64,000 bases of DNA from Oceaniferula spumae (GCF_042849255.1 NZ_AP026866.1:1426001-1490000), one strand, 5' to 3'; shown: positions 1 through 9,145, numbered from the stretch's first letter. The notes: generated by a model not told the origin, from the letters alone. Made by a program: numbers and translations.

Positions 1-12
1 TTGGCTGCCAGA

Positions 13-564
13 TCACTCTTTTAGCTGCTGGAGAAGCTGAGTGATGGGTAAGCCTACCACATTATTGTAATCCCCTCTGACCTCCTCAATGATCATCTCT
101 CCGTGGTCTTGCACGGCGTAGGAACCGGCTTTGTCCATGACGTTGACCTTGGCCATGTAATCCGTGATAACTTCGGCTGTTAGAGTTTTAAAAACCACCT
201 CGGTGATTGTATGGAAACAGTTCACCGTTTCGCCGTGGGCAATGCACACGCCGGTGCAAACTTGGTGAGCACGCCCAGACAGTTTGGCGAGTGTTTCTCG
301 CGCTTCAGCTTCTGACTTCGGTTTCCCCAAAGGGGTGTTATCGATGTAAACAAGCGTGTCCGCACCGATAACCTTGGCCTCGGGGTGATCCTTGGCAACA
401 GCCAGCGCCTTGAGCCTAGCATTCTCCTCGCAGAGTAAATGCAGGGGCATGCTAACGTCATGAATCTCCTCGGCAGGAGATGGAATGACCTCGAACTCCA
501 AGCCGACCTCGGCAAGCATTTCGCTACGCCTAGGCGAGCCGGATGCTAGAATGATACGAGCCAT
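13..564 (-). CDS. maf: Maf family nucleoside triphosphate pyrophosphatase
   Basis: Predicted cytosolic house-cleaning pyrophosphatase that hydrolyses non-canonical or excess nucleoside triphosphates (dTTP/UTP or modified nucleotides) to monophosphates. The 183-residue protein opens with the Maf substrate-binding signature LASGSPRR (residues 6-13) and keeps the GADTLV segment near residue 68, the GKP loop and the KAGSYAVQ segment in the C-terminal half, so it is full length for the family (about 190-200). It is the last gene of a minus-strand run (peroxiredoxin, menH, menB, maf) and starts only 6 bp after the menB stop, so co-transcription is likely. SYAVQ instead of the common AYGIQ is a mild divergence. 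Family assignment is firm; the exact nucleotide preference cannot be read from sequence. Confidence 0.93.
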   Translation of the reverse strand: MARIILASGSPRRSEMLAEVGLEFEVIPSPAEEIHDVSMPLHLLCEENARLKALAVAKDHPEAKVIGADTLVYIDNTPLGKPKSEAEARETLAKLSGRAHQVCTGVCIAHGETVNCFHTITEVVFKTLTAEVITDYMAKVNVMDKAGSYAVQDHGEMIIEEVRGDYNNVVGLPITQLLQQLKE

Positions 565-570
565 GTTGAC

Positions 571-1386
571 CTACGGCACACGGGGGAACTTGGAGAAATC
601 AGGTTTGCGTTTTTCGACGAACGCATTTTTCCCCTCTTTGCCTTCCTCGCTCATGTAGTAGAGCATGGTGGCATTGCCAGCGAGATCTAACAAGCCCATC
701 TGACCGTCACAGTCGGCGTTCAGAGCCGACTTCAAACAGCGCAGTGCGATCGGTGAGTGCTGGAGCATTTCGCGACACCATTGCACGGTTTCCTTTTCTA
801 AATCAGCCAGTGGCACTACGGTATTGACCAAGCCCATTTCGAGGGCTTCTTGGGCGTTATACTGACGGCAGAGATACCAGATCTCGCGCGCTTTTTTCTG
901 GCCGACGATGCGGGCCAAGTAACTTGAGCCGAGCCCTCCATCGAAAGAGCCAACCTTGGGGCCGGTCTGACCGAAAATAGCATTGTCCGCCGCGATGCTG
1001 AGGTCACACACCACGTGAAGCACATGACCTCCACCGATGGCGTATCCAGCGACCATGGCGACCACCGGTTTCGGCAGGTTACGGATCTTGCGTTGCACAT
1101 CGAGGATGTTCAGGCGCGGCACGCCGTCGCCTCCGATGTAGCCTGCGTGACCGCGGACTTTTTGATCGCCTCCGGAACAGAACGCCTTATCGCCCGCTCC
1201 GGTGAGAATGATCACGCCCACTTCAGGATCTTCGTGGGCGAGATCGAGAGAGACTAACAGCTCCTTGGTGGTTTCGGGCCGAAACGCATTGCGCACTTCA
1301 GGTCGGTTGATGGTGATCTTGGCGATCTGGCCGTCTTCGCTTTTCTCGTAGAGTATATCTTCAAATTCGTGAGCTGATTTCCACAT
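571..1386 (-). CDS. menB: 1,4-dihydroxy-2-naphthoyl-CoA synthase
   Basis: Crotonase-fold enzyme of menaquinone synthesis that ring-closes o-succinylbenzoyl-CoA to 1,4-dihydroxy-2-naphthoyl-CoA in the cytosol. The 271-residue length is typical of MenB. Visible signatures are the CoA/oxyanion segment FCSGGDQ near residue 70, the GYAIGGGH segment near 115, and FGQTGPKVGSFDGG near 138, whose QTG motif is the bicarbonate-binding signature of type I MenB enzymes. The C-terminal stretch FVEKRKPDFSKFPR also matches MenB closely. It lies 30 bp after menH, so two menaquinone steps are adjacent. Other men genes are not in the window. A generic enoyl-CoA hydratase is the only alternative, and the QTG and C-terminal motifs argue against it. 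Confidence 0.95.
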   Translation of the reverse strand: MWKSAHEFEDILYEKSEDGQIAKITINRPEVRNAFRPETTKELLVSLDLAHEDPEVGVIILTGAGDKAFCSGGDQKVRGHAGYIGGDGVPRLNILDVQRKIRNLPKPVVAMVAGYAIGGGHVLHVVCDLSIAADNAIFGQTGPKVGSFDGGLGSSYLARIVGQKKAREIWYLCRQYNAQEALEMGLVNTVVPLADLEKETVQWCREMLQHSPIALRCLKSALNADCDGQMGLLDLAGNATMLYYMSEEGKEGKNAFVEKRKPDFSKFPRVP

Positions 1387-1416
1387 GACTTTGTTTTAAG
1401 TTTTAAGATTTAAGTT

Positions 1417-2127
1417 TCAAGTTGTTTCGAGAAAAGCCCTGACCTCACGAGCGAATGACTCCGGCTGCTCCCACGGCACGCGATGACCGCAATCGGGCAC
1501 AATGACATGCTCCGCATTCTTCAGATTCTGAACGGCCTCCGCCGCGATCTCGGTAAACTTGGCATCACGCTCGCCGGTGATCCATTTCACCGGACATTGG
1601 ATTTCCGAAAGTCTGGGTGTGAGGTCTTGTTGTGCCCCGAGTGACCAATCGACGAACGACCTGGCAATCGACGCGCGGCGGTCTTTCAAGCTGAGCCGCT
1701 CGGGCATTTCCACGCCTTCTAACACCCCTTGTTGGTTCCACTGATCGAGAAATTCGGACCACTCCCCTTTGAGTGCGCGGGCAGACCACTCGGCATCGTG
1801 TTCGCGGCGCTGGCGGCATTCGTTTTCATCCGTCAGCCCTGGGTGGGCGGAGATGATGACGGCAGCCTTGCAGAATTTGGGCTGAGCTAGGAGGGCGTGG
1901 AGGGCTAGCCGGCCACCCATGGAGTAGCCGACCAGTGTCGGAGACGGATCGATTCTGGAAATCTCGGTGGCCAGAGTGTCGCCGAATGTTTTCAGCGGCA
2001 TCGGGCAGCAATCGAGAAAGCGCCAGAGGTCGAGTCGGCGAACCTCCTCGCCCCCTTCACGCATCGCGGTGGCGAAGTCACGCCAATCCGCCGCCCTGCC
2101 GACGGCGCCGTGCAGGGCCCAGATCAT
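1417..2127 (-). CDS. menH: MenH-like alpha/beta hydrolase (SHCHC synthase)
   Basis: Likely 2-succinyl-6-hydroxy-2,4-cyclohexadiene-1-carboxylate synthase, which removes pyruvate from the SEPHCHC intermediate in menaquinone synthesis. The 236-residue protein has an alpha/beta-hydrolase fold: an oxyanion-loop HG near residue 6, the nucleophile elbow GYSMGGR with Ser69 as predicted nucleophile, an Asp in the GERDAKF loop and the catalytic His in DCGHRVPWEQP near the C terminus. The GYSMGGR elbow plus position directly upstream of menB supports MenH over a generic hydrolase. It starts 19 bp after the peroxiredoxin stop; the spacer contains the short inverted pair CTAAC/GTTAG. Hydrolases of this fold are promiscuous, so the function rests partly on context. 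Confidence 0.85.
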   Translation of the reverse strand: MIWALHGAVGRAADWRDFATAMREGGEEVRRLDLWRFLDCCPMPLKTFGDTLATEISRIDPSPTLVGYSMGGRLALHALLAQPKFCKAAVIISAHPGLTDENECRQRREHDAEWSARALKGEWSEFLDQWNQQGVLEGVEMPERLSLKDRRASIARSFVDWSLGAQQDLTPRLSEIQCPVKWITGERDAKFTEIAAEAVQNLKNAEHVIVPDCGHRVPWEQPESFAREVRAFLETT

Positions 2128-2146
2128 CTTTTTCTAACGTCTTTTG

Positions 2147-2638
2147 TTAGAGTGATTTCAGGCATGCCTGGATGGCATCGAAATCAGGAAGGTCTTTGGG
2201 GTGATCTTGCACCTCGGCGTATTGAACAACACCGGATTTATCGACCACAAAGGCAGAACGCTTGGCGACGCCACCCATGATCAGATTGGCCTCAGGCAGG
2301 AAGGAATCGTATGCCACGCCGTAAGCCTTCGCCACATCGTGTTCGTAGTCGCTTAGAAGAGTGATACCGATGCCCTCTTTCTGCGCCCAGGCTTCTTGCG
2401 CGAATGGGTTGTCGCCGGAGATACCGATGACTTTCGCATCGAGGTCTTCGTAAACGCTTATGCCCTTGGTGATGTCGCAGAACTCATCGGTGCAGACGCC
2501 GGTGAAGGCCATCGGCACGAAGAGGAGAACGAGATTGCTGCTGCCGACAAGGTCGGAAAGAGTAACGGTCTCAGGACCATCGGCTGTTTTGGTAACGAGA
2601 GTGAAATCGGGGGCTTTGTCGCCTACTTGGATGCTCAT
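2147..2638 (-). CDS. Peroxiredoxin, AhpE-like
   Basis: Thiol peroxidase that would reduce hydrogen peroxide and organic peroxides. The 163 residues begin MSIQVGDKAPDF, the usual peroxiredoxin opening, and carry FVPMAFTGVCTDEFC with predicted peroxidatic Cys49 in the T-x-x-C setting; Cys54 in the same helix could act as a resolving or structural cysteine. The length and the FTGVCTDE motif resemble AhpE-type one-Cys enzymes more than typical two-Cys AhpC. It is the first gene of the run leading to menH, menB and maf, which may give the quinone pathway a peroxide-defence partner, though that link is inference. There is no signal peptide, so it is cytosolic. Confidence 0.9.
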   Translation of the reverse strand: MSIQVGDKAPDFTLVTKTADGPETVTLSDLVGSSNLVLLFVPMAFTGVCTDEFCDITKGISVYEDLDAKVIGISGDNPFAQEAWAQKEGIGITLLSDYEHDVAKAYGVAYDSFLPEANLIMGGVAKRSAFVVDKSGVVQYAEVQDHPKDLPDFDAIQACLKSL

Positions 2639-2730
2639 AATTTGGTATTGTTAGTGGTTTTGTTGGATGAAATCGAACACCGCCAGACTAAGGACAAGCC
2701 TCACGTCATGACAAGCATCAACCCGTTCAT

Positions 2731-3516
2731 CTATGCTTCGTCCATGCCGATGCCCTTTTCACGCTCGGCTCGCATTTGCCGTAAATCCGCCAGACTAGGC
2801 GTTGGGGCAAGAAGCTTTCTCGCTAACCACCACCCTGCAATCGCCCCGCCGAAGTGACATGCATGGCTGATGTAGAACAAAGAACCTCCCCCCATATCGA
2901 CCAATCGAAGCCCCATCGCAGAGAACCATGGGATCCCTAACTCCGGACGCATCAACCAGAGAAATAGTTCAGAAAAGATCAGTCCAAGGCCCAGATTCTT
3001 TCCAGTAATAGGAATCGGCCACATCCGGGAATCCGGCGACAGGGTGGTCAATGTGATCAGTAAGGCATAACAAGCACCCGATATACCGACTAAGCGGAAT
3101 TCTTGAAATCCATTTGAGACCAAGACCGCGGAGGTCAGCAGGTGGAGCAGACCACCCAACACCACTCCAGAGACAACCACCTTAAGCCAACCTCGATATC
3201 CCAGAATGTGGATGACCCTACCACCCACAAGCCAGAGCATGAGCACATTTACGATTAAGTGGAACCAGCCACCGTGCAACAAGGCGTAGGTAATGATTTG
3301 CCAAACTCCCCAGCTCCTCACCCCCTCCCACGTGAGTCCCAGATGAATAAATAGGTTCGGCACAAAAGCCGGACCACCCGCACGCTCGACGATCCAATGC
3401 GTAGCAATCAGAACCACCACCAATGCGGTAGCGATGTCCGCACCCGGAAGCCTGACACGCAAGCGCGGCAACCATGGTATGCGTGGATTATCCTGTGGAA
3501 TTTCAGGTGGAGGCAT
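2731..3516 (-). CDS. Rhomboid family intramembrane serine protease
   Basis: Polytopic inner-membrane protease that cleaves transmembrane segments. With the ATG at 3516 the protein is 261 residues; an in-frame TTG at 3606 would add 30 residues that look unlike a rhomboid N terminus, so the ATG is preferred although no clear ribosome-binding site precedes it. Signatures are GGWFHLIVN in TM2 (the H-x-x-x-N oxyanion pair), GISGACYAL holding the nucleophile Ser (residue 146 from the ATG) and SHACHFGGA with the catalytic His (about residue 221). At least six hydrophobic segments are visible. It lies downstream of nuoC on the same strand. Substrates cannot be predicted. Confidence 0.9.
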   Translation of the reverse strand: MPPPEIPQDNPRIPWLPRLRVRLPGADIATALVVVLIATHWIVERAGGPAFVPNLFIHLGLTWEGVRSWGVWQIITYALLHGGWFHLIVNVLMLWLVGGRVIHILGYRGWLKVVVSGVVLGGLLHLLTSAVLVSNGFQEFRLVGISGACYALLITLTTLSPDSRMWPIPITGKNLGLGLIFSELFLWLMRPELGIPWFSAMGLRLVDMGGGSLFYISHACHFGGAIAGWWLARKLLAPTPSLADLRQMRAEREKGIGMDEA

Positions 3517-3655
3517 GACGATTGAGCAATTTGAATGACACCAGACCAACTCCTCACGAGACAATCCTTGCCAATCTAAGACACCACAAGATGCCAATTC
3601 GCTCAAAGTAGGGCGAGTATTTTTTCCTCACCCCTATCGAGACTCAGCTCAAGCT

Positions 3656-4213
3656 CTAGTTTCGGGCGCGTGGCTCAGCCGTGACGCGTGACCCGGCACC
3701 AGGCGAAGTCACAAACGGCCCACCTTCAAGAGGGGCCTCACCAGTGAAGGCGACATCGGGCATATCGCTGGGTTTTCCAGCCAAAGGAAACTCCTTTCGC
3801 AGTGGATGAAACGGGTATCCTTCCCACATGAGGATACGACGCAGATCCGGATGACCGGAAAAACGAATTCCCATCATGTCATAAATCTCTCGCTCGTGCC
3901 AGTCAGCGGTCGCCCAGATATCTGAAACGGTGGGAACTTCGACGCCATCATCAATAGCCACCTTGATCCGAAGATGCACAGAGTCATCAACAGTCGCCAG
4001 CTCGTAAACCACCATGAAGCGAGGATCTTCGCCGGTGTTATCGACGCTCGAAGCGTCAATGAGAAAGTTCAGACCGAGTTCGCGGTTACAGAACTCCATC
4101 ACTGCGCGGAAATCTTCCAAAGTGACGGTGACGCTATGCTCACCCCTGAACTCCACGCTAGTGGCAGTGGTGAATTTTTGCAGGACTTTTTCGGCGGCTT
4201 GCTGGGCGGTCAT
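3656..4213 (-). CDS. nuoC: NADH-quinone oxidoreductase subunit C
   Basis: Peripheral-arm subunit of respiratory Complex I (30-kDa subunit). The 185-residue protein has the NuoC signature region DWHEREIYDMMGIRFSGHPDLRRIL and the downstream GYPFHPLRKEFPL, which packs against NuoD and NuoB. The tail after about residue 160 is a short low-conservation extension. It follows nuoB by 34 bp and is not fused to NuoD as in enterobacteria. No nuoD follows: the next gene is a rhomboid protease. The pair therefore sits apart from the rest of the Complex I genes, which must lie elsewhere if the complex is complete. Confidence 0.96.
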   Translation of the reverse strand: MTAQQAAEKVLQKFTTATSVEFRGEHSVTVTLEDFRAVMEFCNRELGLNFLIDASSVDNTGEDPRFMVVYELATVDDSVHLRIKVAIDDGVEVPTVSDIWATADWHEREIYDMMGIRFSGHPDLRRILMWEGYPFHPLRKEFPLAGKPSDMPDVAFTGEAPLEGGPFVTSPGAGSRVTAEPRARN

Positions 4214-4247
4214 GAAATACGTGTTCTAGATACGTGGTTTGAAAATA

Positions 4248-4817
4248 TTAGGCGTCAGCTGTGACCTCCTTTTGAGCCTTGGTGGACTCTTCACCTTCGA
4301 TTTTTTTCTGAAGTTTCATCAGACCCTCGATCAATGCTTCAGGCCGTGGCGGGCAGCCGGAAATATAGACGTCCACGGGAATTAATTGGTCGATCCCCTG
4401 GAGCACCGCGTAGCTACGATACATTCCACCACTGGAAGCGCATGCCCCCATGGCAATGCACCACTTGGGCTCAGGCATCTGGTCCCAGACGCGTTTGACG
4501 GCGAGAGCCATCTTGTAGGTCACTGTGCCGGCAACAATCATCACGTCGGACTGGCGAGGAGAAAAACGCATCACTTCCGCTCCAAAGCGAGAGATATCAA
4601 AGCGAGAAGACGCGGTCGCCATCAGCTCAATCGCGCAGCAGGCAAGCCCCATAGGCATCGGCCACAGTGAATTTTTCCGCATCCAGTTGATCGCGGCATC
4701 CACGCGGGTGAATATCACATTGCCCTCGATTTTAGAATCGTAGGCGGCGTGAGCCAGTGCGGTTTGAGCGCTTTCGGCAGTATCTGCTGGGCTGGAAGTA
4801 TCAGTAGGAGTGACCAT
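4248..4817 (-). CDS. nuoB: NADH-quinone oxidoreductase subunit B
   Basis: Complex I subunit carrying the terminal iron-sulfur cluster N2, next to the quinone site. The 189 residues contain the four expected cysteine ligands: the tandem pair Cys60-Cys61 in GLACCAIEL, Cys126 in MGACASSGG and Cys155 in YISGCPPRPE. Roughly 35 N-terminal residues are poorly conserved and low-complexity, and the C-terminal KKIEGEESTK tail is a species-specific extension. It is first in the nuoB-nuoC pair and diverges from the secretin gene across a 194-bp promoter region. nuoA, normally just upstream, is absent here. Confidence 0.97.
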   Translation of the reverse strand: MVTPTDTSSPADTAESAQTALAHAAYDSKIEGNVIFTRVDAAINWMRKNSLWPMPMGLACCAIELMATASSRFDISRFGAEVMRFSPRQSDVMIVAGTVTYKMALAVKRVWDQMPEPKWCIAMGACASSGGMYRSYAVLQGIDQLIPVDVYISGCPPRPEALIEGLMKLQKKIEGEESTKAQKEVTADA

Positions 4818-4965
4818 GGCAAAATTTCAGGAAGAATCCCTGCGCGCACCCTAGCGAGCGAAAACGCCATCACAAGTCATTTTCCACGCATTTTCAGCCT
4901 TAGTGGGATTCACCCATTCGGAACTAGCTGATCTTTCACCTTTTCGCATTTTTTTCATTTTTAGG

Positions 4966-4995
4966 CTTACCCCGCCGCCCGAAGCTGTTTATAAG
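4966..4995 (+). promoter_or_regulatory. Possible sigma-70-type promoter for the secretin gene
   Basis: A TATAAG hexamer at 4990-4995 is preceded by CTTACC at 4966-4971 with an 18-bp spacer. The -10 is a 5/6 match to consensus and the -35 is weak. Transcription would begin about ten bases before the ATG at 5012, giving an almost leaderless message, consistent with the lack of a Shine-Dalgarno sequence there. The upstream part of the same gap must also serve nuoB on the other strand. Confidence 0.35.
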
Positions 4996-5011
4996 CCACT
5001 CACTACGTCCC

Positions 5012-7495
5012 ATGGAAAAATTGAGTCTTTCATACCGGAGGCAAATCACACGCACCGGATTGGCTTGTGTACTAGGCATGTGCACGCCCCAAATTCTCAC
5101 TCCAGCTATCGCCCAGGAATCGGTGGTGCAGAAGGAGTTAAACCGTCGTGCCGCCAATGCACGCCAAGCTTACGAACTGCTCAAGACAGGTGATGCCGCC
5201 TACGAGAAGCAGGACTACAAAACCGCCGTCAAGGATTACGCCCAGGCCTTTGAACTGCTCCCTAACGGATTCAAGACGGAGGAAATTCGAGTCGTCGCCG
5301 GTGTTCGTTACGCCACTGCAGCTACCGAACGTGCCCGCAAACTCGCCAAAGGAGGTGACTACGACGCGGCGCGCCAACTGCTAGACAGGGTGCTCCAGCC
5401 TGAGATCGCCCCCACTCATATGGGTGCGCTGAAACTCAGACAGCAGATTGAAGACCCCATTCGCTACAATCACGCACTGACTCCTGAGCACGTTAGAGAC
5501 GCCGAGAAAGTAGGCCGTCACCTTCGTGAGGCAGAAGGTTTCTACAGCCTTGGTCAATACGACCGAGCTCTCACGATCTACAATTCGGTATTACGCATCG
5601 ATCCATACAACCATGCTGCACGCCGTGGCATGGAGAAAATCAATACGGTGAAAATGGACTATGCCCGTGCTGCCAAAGATCACAACCGCGCTCACATGCT
5701 GAGCGAAGTCGACAAGCAGTGGGAGATTTTTGTACCACCTACCGACGCCGCTCCAGTGCCGGTTCCATTGACCAGACCCGAGGACCTTGCTCCCGATATT
5801 CGCGACCGACTTGCTGGAATTACCATCGAGGTCATCGATCTGGACAACGTCACTCTCAATGAAGCCCTCGACTTCATCCGACTCCAAAGTCGGCTTGGTG
5901 ATACTCCGGGGCCCAACGGTGAAAAAACCGGCGTTAACATCATTCTCAATGTCGGCCCTCCCTCCACGGACACAGCCAAGAAAATTGCCGCTACAAGAAT
6001 CTCGCTGAAAGCTCGCAACCTTCCGCTCTCGAAAGTTCTCGATTACGTCACCGATCAGTCCCACACCCAGTGGCGCACTGATGGCGTGGGCGTTTTGGTC
6101 ACGCCTCTCGGCAGCATCGACGGCGCTCTCAGCTCCCGCACATTCCGTGTGCCACCGAACTTCTTGACCTCTGCGTCAACTAATCAAAAGGAGGATGATG
6201 GTAATGTCTTCGACAGCGACAGCAACGACCGCGGCGAGGGGCTTCTCCCAGAGAAAATGTCGATCACCGATTTCCTCAAACAAAACGGTGTTAGCTTCCC
6301 AGACGGAGCATCCGCGACCTACACGCCATCTACTAACACTCTGATCGTCCGCAACACCCTCGATAACATCGACCTTGTCGACCAGTTAGTCTCTTTGGTG
6401 GCAGATGAAGAGCCTGTGCAAGTGGCCATCAAAACCACCATCATCCGCGTCTCAGAGAAGAAGCTCAAGGAACTCGGATTTGACTGGGCGATTACGCCAT
6501 GGGCATTCGGAAAAGGCGGCGTCCTCGGTGGAGGAACCACTGGTAATGGAACTCCACTGGGTGTCATTCCCCAGCCCCCCTTCACTGCCGTAAACGGCAA
6601 TCCTATCACATCTGGAAACCGCAGTGGTAGCGGTGCTATCCAACAGGACTCCATCGACACATTCCTGAATGCAACCAGCACCGGATCGCCCAGCAGCACA
6701 GCGACCAGAGCTCCCGGCATCCTAACACTTTCCTACGTAGGGAGCGGAGTCCAAGTGCAGATGATGATGCGCGGCCTTAACCAAAATACTGGGGCTGACA
6801 TCATGGTAAATCCTTCCACCATCTCCCGTAGTGGTGAACGTTCCAAAATCGAAATCATCCGCGAGTTCATCTACCCCACCGAATATGAACCACCAGAACT
6901 TCCTAACTCTGTGGGCGGAGACGTCTTCATCGATCCCACAACCGGAGAACAAGCAAGCGCTTCCCCACCTACCCCGGTGACCCCGTCACACCCGACTGCA
7001 TTCGAAACCCGCAACGTGGGCGTCACTTTGGAAGTCGAACCGACTGTTGGTCCAGATAAACAATACATCGAACTATCGCTGCGACCTGAACTGGTTGAAT
7101 TCGAGGGCTTCGTCAACTACGGCTCACCGATCAACGGTGTATCGGCTGGTGGTCTCGGTATCGATCTCGGAAACCTTGGCACCGGCAACGTGTTCACCAC
7201 TACCGGAGGCTCCTTCGGCAGGGTCACGGACAACCGCATTCTGATGCCAGTATTTAAGGTTATCCGCTTGCCCAACTCGTCCCTGACCATTCAAGACGGA
7301 CACACCGTGGTGATCGGTGGCTTGATGACCAGTCGTAAAACCAAGGTGGAAGACAAAACTCCAATCTTGGGAGATGTGCCGTATTTGGGCCGCCTATTCC
7401 GTTCCGAAGCTGATCAGACTTTCACTGAGGCCATCATTATCATGGTCAACGCTGAATTAGTTGATCCCACTGGCAAGCCTTGGCGTCAACGATAG
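5012..7495 (+). CDS. Secretin, resembling Amuc_1098-type pilus/secretion outer-membrane pore
   Basis: Predicted outer-membrane secretin ring. The 827-residue precursor has a signal peptide ending near AIA-QE (residue 35), a TPR-like helical region from about 45 to 200, N-domains in the middle, and a C-terminal secretin domain from about 590 to 820. Typical secretin elements are VQVAIKTTIIRVSEKKLKEL, VGVTLEVEPTV, the VIGGLM segment and the closing DVPYLGRLFRSE. N-terminal TPRs ahead of a secretin are the layout I recall for the Akkermansia Amuc_1098 family. In that species it lies beside pilM-like and other pilus genes; none are adjacent here, and the following genes are a membrane protein, a peptidase and a MoxR module. 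Fold is certain; whether it serves a pilus or type II secretion is open. Confidence 0.9.
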   Translation: MEKLSLSYRRQITRTGLACVLGMCTPQILTPAIAQESVVQKELNRRAANARQAYELLKTGDAAYEKQDYKTAVKDYAQAFELLPNGFKTEEIRVVAGVRYATAATERARKLAKGGDYDAARQLLDRVLQPEIAPTHMGALKLRQQIEDPIRYNHALTPEHVRDAEKVGRHLREAEGFYSLGQYDRALTIYNSVLRIDPYNHAARRGMEKINTVKMDYARAAKDHNRAHMLSEVDKQWEIFVPPTDAAPVPVPLTRPEDLAPDIRDRLAGITIEVIDLDNVTLNEALDFIRLQSRLGDTPGPNGEKTGVNIILNVGPPSTDTAKKIAATRISLKARNLPLSKVLDYVTDQSHTQWRTDGVGVLVTPLGSIDGALSSRTFRVPPNFLTSASTNQKEDDGNVFDSDSNDRGEGLLPEKMSITDFLKQNGVSFPDGASATYTPSTNTLIVRNTLDNIDLVDQLVSLVADEEPVQVAIKTTIIRVSEKKLKELGFDWAITPWAFGKGGVLGGGTTGNGTPLGVIPQPPFTAVNGNPITSGNRSGSGAIQQDSIDTFLNATSTGSPSSTATRAPGILTLSYVGSGVQVQMMMRGLNQNTGADIMVNPSTISRSGERSKIEIIREFIYPTEYEPPELPNSVGGDVFIDPTTGEQASASPPTPVTPSHPTAFETRNVGVTLEVEPTVGPDKQYIELSLRPELVEFEGFVNYGSPINGVSAGGLGIDLGNLGTGNVFTTTGGSFGRVTDNRILMPVFKVIRLPNSSLTIQDGHTVVIGGLMTSRKTKVEDKTPILGDVPYLGRLFRSEADQTFTEAIIIMVNAELVDPTGKPWRQR

Positions 7496-7564
7496 CATTA
7501 TTCACTATATTGACGATTGCAGCACCGCTTATTATAGCTAGCTTGACTGCAACTACTGAGGTTC

Positions 7565-9103
7565 ATGGCATCCGATTCCAATCATCCCACGCAAGGGGAA
7601 GGCAACTACTCCGTCGACGAAATGATGGCCCACCTGAAACGAGGTGAGCGCCAGAGACGTCGCACCGATCCCTCCGAAGAGGGCGAACTCGTGACGCGCG
7701 AAGACGGCACCCAGGCCGTGAAGGTCCGGCGCCGTAAAAGACGCTCAAAACAACCTGAAAAGAAGAAAAAAACACTCAACCCAAAGGTCAAATGGGCCAT
7801 CTTGGGGAGCATTGTCGGCTTCGGCCTACTTCTTATCGTGGGCACGGTCATCATCATTGCCAAATACAACGGTCGGAAATTCAAAGCTACCACCGAGGCC
7901 ACCATCAGCGAACTCTCAGGTGCCGGAGAAACTGAACTCACTCAGCTCCGAGTCACTCCGGTCTCTGCCAAGGCCGCGAAAGTTGATCTGGCATGGGACC
8001 GCCATTCATTTCTGAAAAGCGCCTCATTCAGCAACCTTCGTTCGGATCTCAAAGCCACGAGTTTCTTCACCAGTGATTGGATTGGCGAAACCGTCGTTGC
8101 CAGCGTGGGTAAAGCTTATCTCCAAGCTCCCGTCACCCAGGCCGAAAGCGGCTCAGGTCCGTTGGAATCCCCATACAAATTCGATAGCTACCGCTGCAAT
8201 CAGCTCGATTTACACTTCGGCGATGACCGTGAGGCGCCTTCGATTCTCGGTCTTCAAATCTCACTGCGCAAAATGGTCAGCGAACGCTACCAGTATGTAT
8301 TTCAGGACGGCACGGTGAAAATCAAGAACTGGCCGGATCTCAAATTAGCCTCCGGGGTGATCACGCTCAACTCGCAGGACGCTGAAGTCATCGCTCTTCT
8401 GGATTCAGAAAACAATCACAGTGGTGAACTTTCCATTTCCGGCCGAATTTCAAAGGATACCAGCAAAACGATCTCACTCGACATCAAGGCCAAGGATTAC
8501 CCAATCCAAGAACTTCTTGGCAAAGAGCTCGGGCGTTTGGTTCGAGGCACTATCCAGAGTGACCTCGGATCACTATCATATGATTACGCCAAAACAGCCG
8601 ATCAAGGGCTCAGTTTTGATATGCCTTTCACCTCACTCAATATTGATCTCAGTGAATTGCCTATGTTGACCACGATGAAGGATCTCACTGGAAACACGGA
8701 TTACCTCCGTCCTTCCTTTAATCATTGCCGAGGAAACATCTCCCGCACCTCCGATGGCGTCAGCCTCAATAAGCTGGTATGGATCAGCAACAGTCTGATT
8801 ACCCTTCAGGGGAATATCAATGTGGACTCCGAGAAAAAAATGAGCGGCACTCTGGATGTGGGCATCCCAACCTCAGCCTTCGATGGCACGCCTCCAGCGC
8901 CATTCCAAGGCCCCAAAGACGGACTGTATCACGCCAAGGTTACCCTTGGAGGCACGATTCATAACCCTCACGATAACCTTCGCGAACTCCTCAAGGTAAA
9001 TACTGCCGAAAAGAGTGAGCCCAAGCTCCCTGAAGGCATCCCCGCCTCCCCCGCCGACCGTAAAGCTGAGCAGGAGAAGGAATTTGATGATCTCAGCCGT
9101 TGA
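7565..9103 (+). CDS. Membrane-anchored protein with large extracytoplasmic domain (unknown)
   Basis: I do not recognise a family with confidence. The 512 residues split into a strongly basic cytoplasmic head (1-76, including RRRKRRSK and EKKKK), one transmembrane helix (about 77-100) and an extracytoplasmic region of about 400 residues rich in beta-strand-like segments. Repeated small units such as SLNIDLSELP and GNINVDSEKKMSGTLDVGIP recall AsmA/DUF-type lipid-transfer or outer-membrane assembly proteins; that resemblance is only an impression. The tail is acidic (EKSEPKLPEG... EKEFDDLSR). It starts 69 bp after the secretin stop and may work with it in the envelope. Alternatives are a periplasmic scaffold or an AsmA-like protein. 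Confidence 0.75.
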   Translation: MASDSNHPTQGEGNYSVDEMMAHLKRGERQRRRTDPSEEGELVTREDGTQAVKVRRRKRRSKQPEKKKKTLNPKVKWAILGSIVGFGLLLIVGTVIIIAKYNGRKFKATTEATISELSGAGETELTQLRVTPVSAKAAKVDLAWDRHSFLKSASFSNLRSDLKATSFFTSDWIGETVVASVGKAYLQAPVTQAESGSGPLESPYKFDSYRCNQLDLHFGDDREAPSILGLQISLRKMVSERYQYVFQDGTVKIKNWPDLKLASGVITLNSQDAEVIALLDSENNHSGELSISGRISKDTSKTISLDIKAKDYPIQELLGKELGRLVRGTIQSDLGSLSYDYAKTADQGLSFDMPFTSLNIDLSELPMLTTMKDLTGNTDYLRPSFNHCRGNISRTSDGVSLNKLVWISNSLITLQGNINVDSEKKMSGTLDVGIPTSAFDGTPPAPFQGPKDGLYHAKVTLGGTIHNPHDNLRELLKVNTAEKSEPKLPEGIPASPADRKAEQEKEFDDLSR

Positions 9104-9145
9104 TCTTGGGTTGTCATTCTCGCTAAAGCTGTTTGAATTGGCGGC

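Noticed and set aside
5591..6064. 157-codon minus-strand frame inside the secretin gene
   Set aside because: It is antisense to the secretin N-domains and has no recognisable feature.
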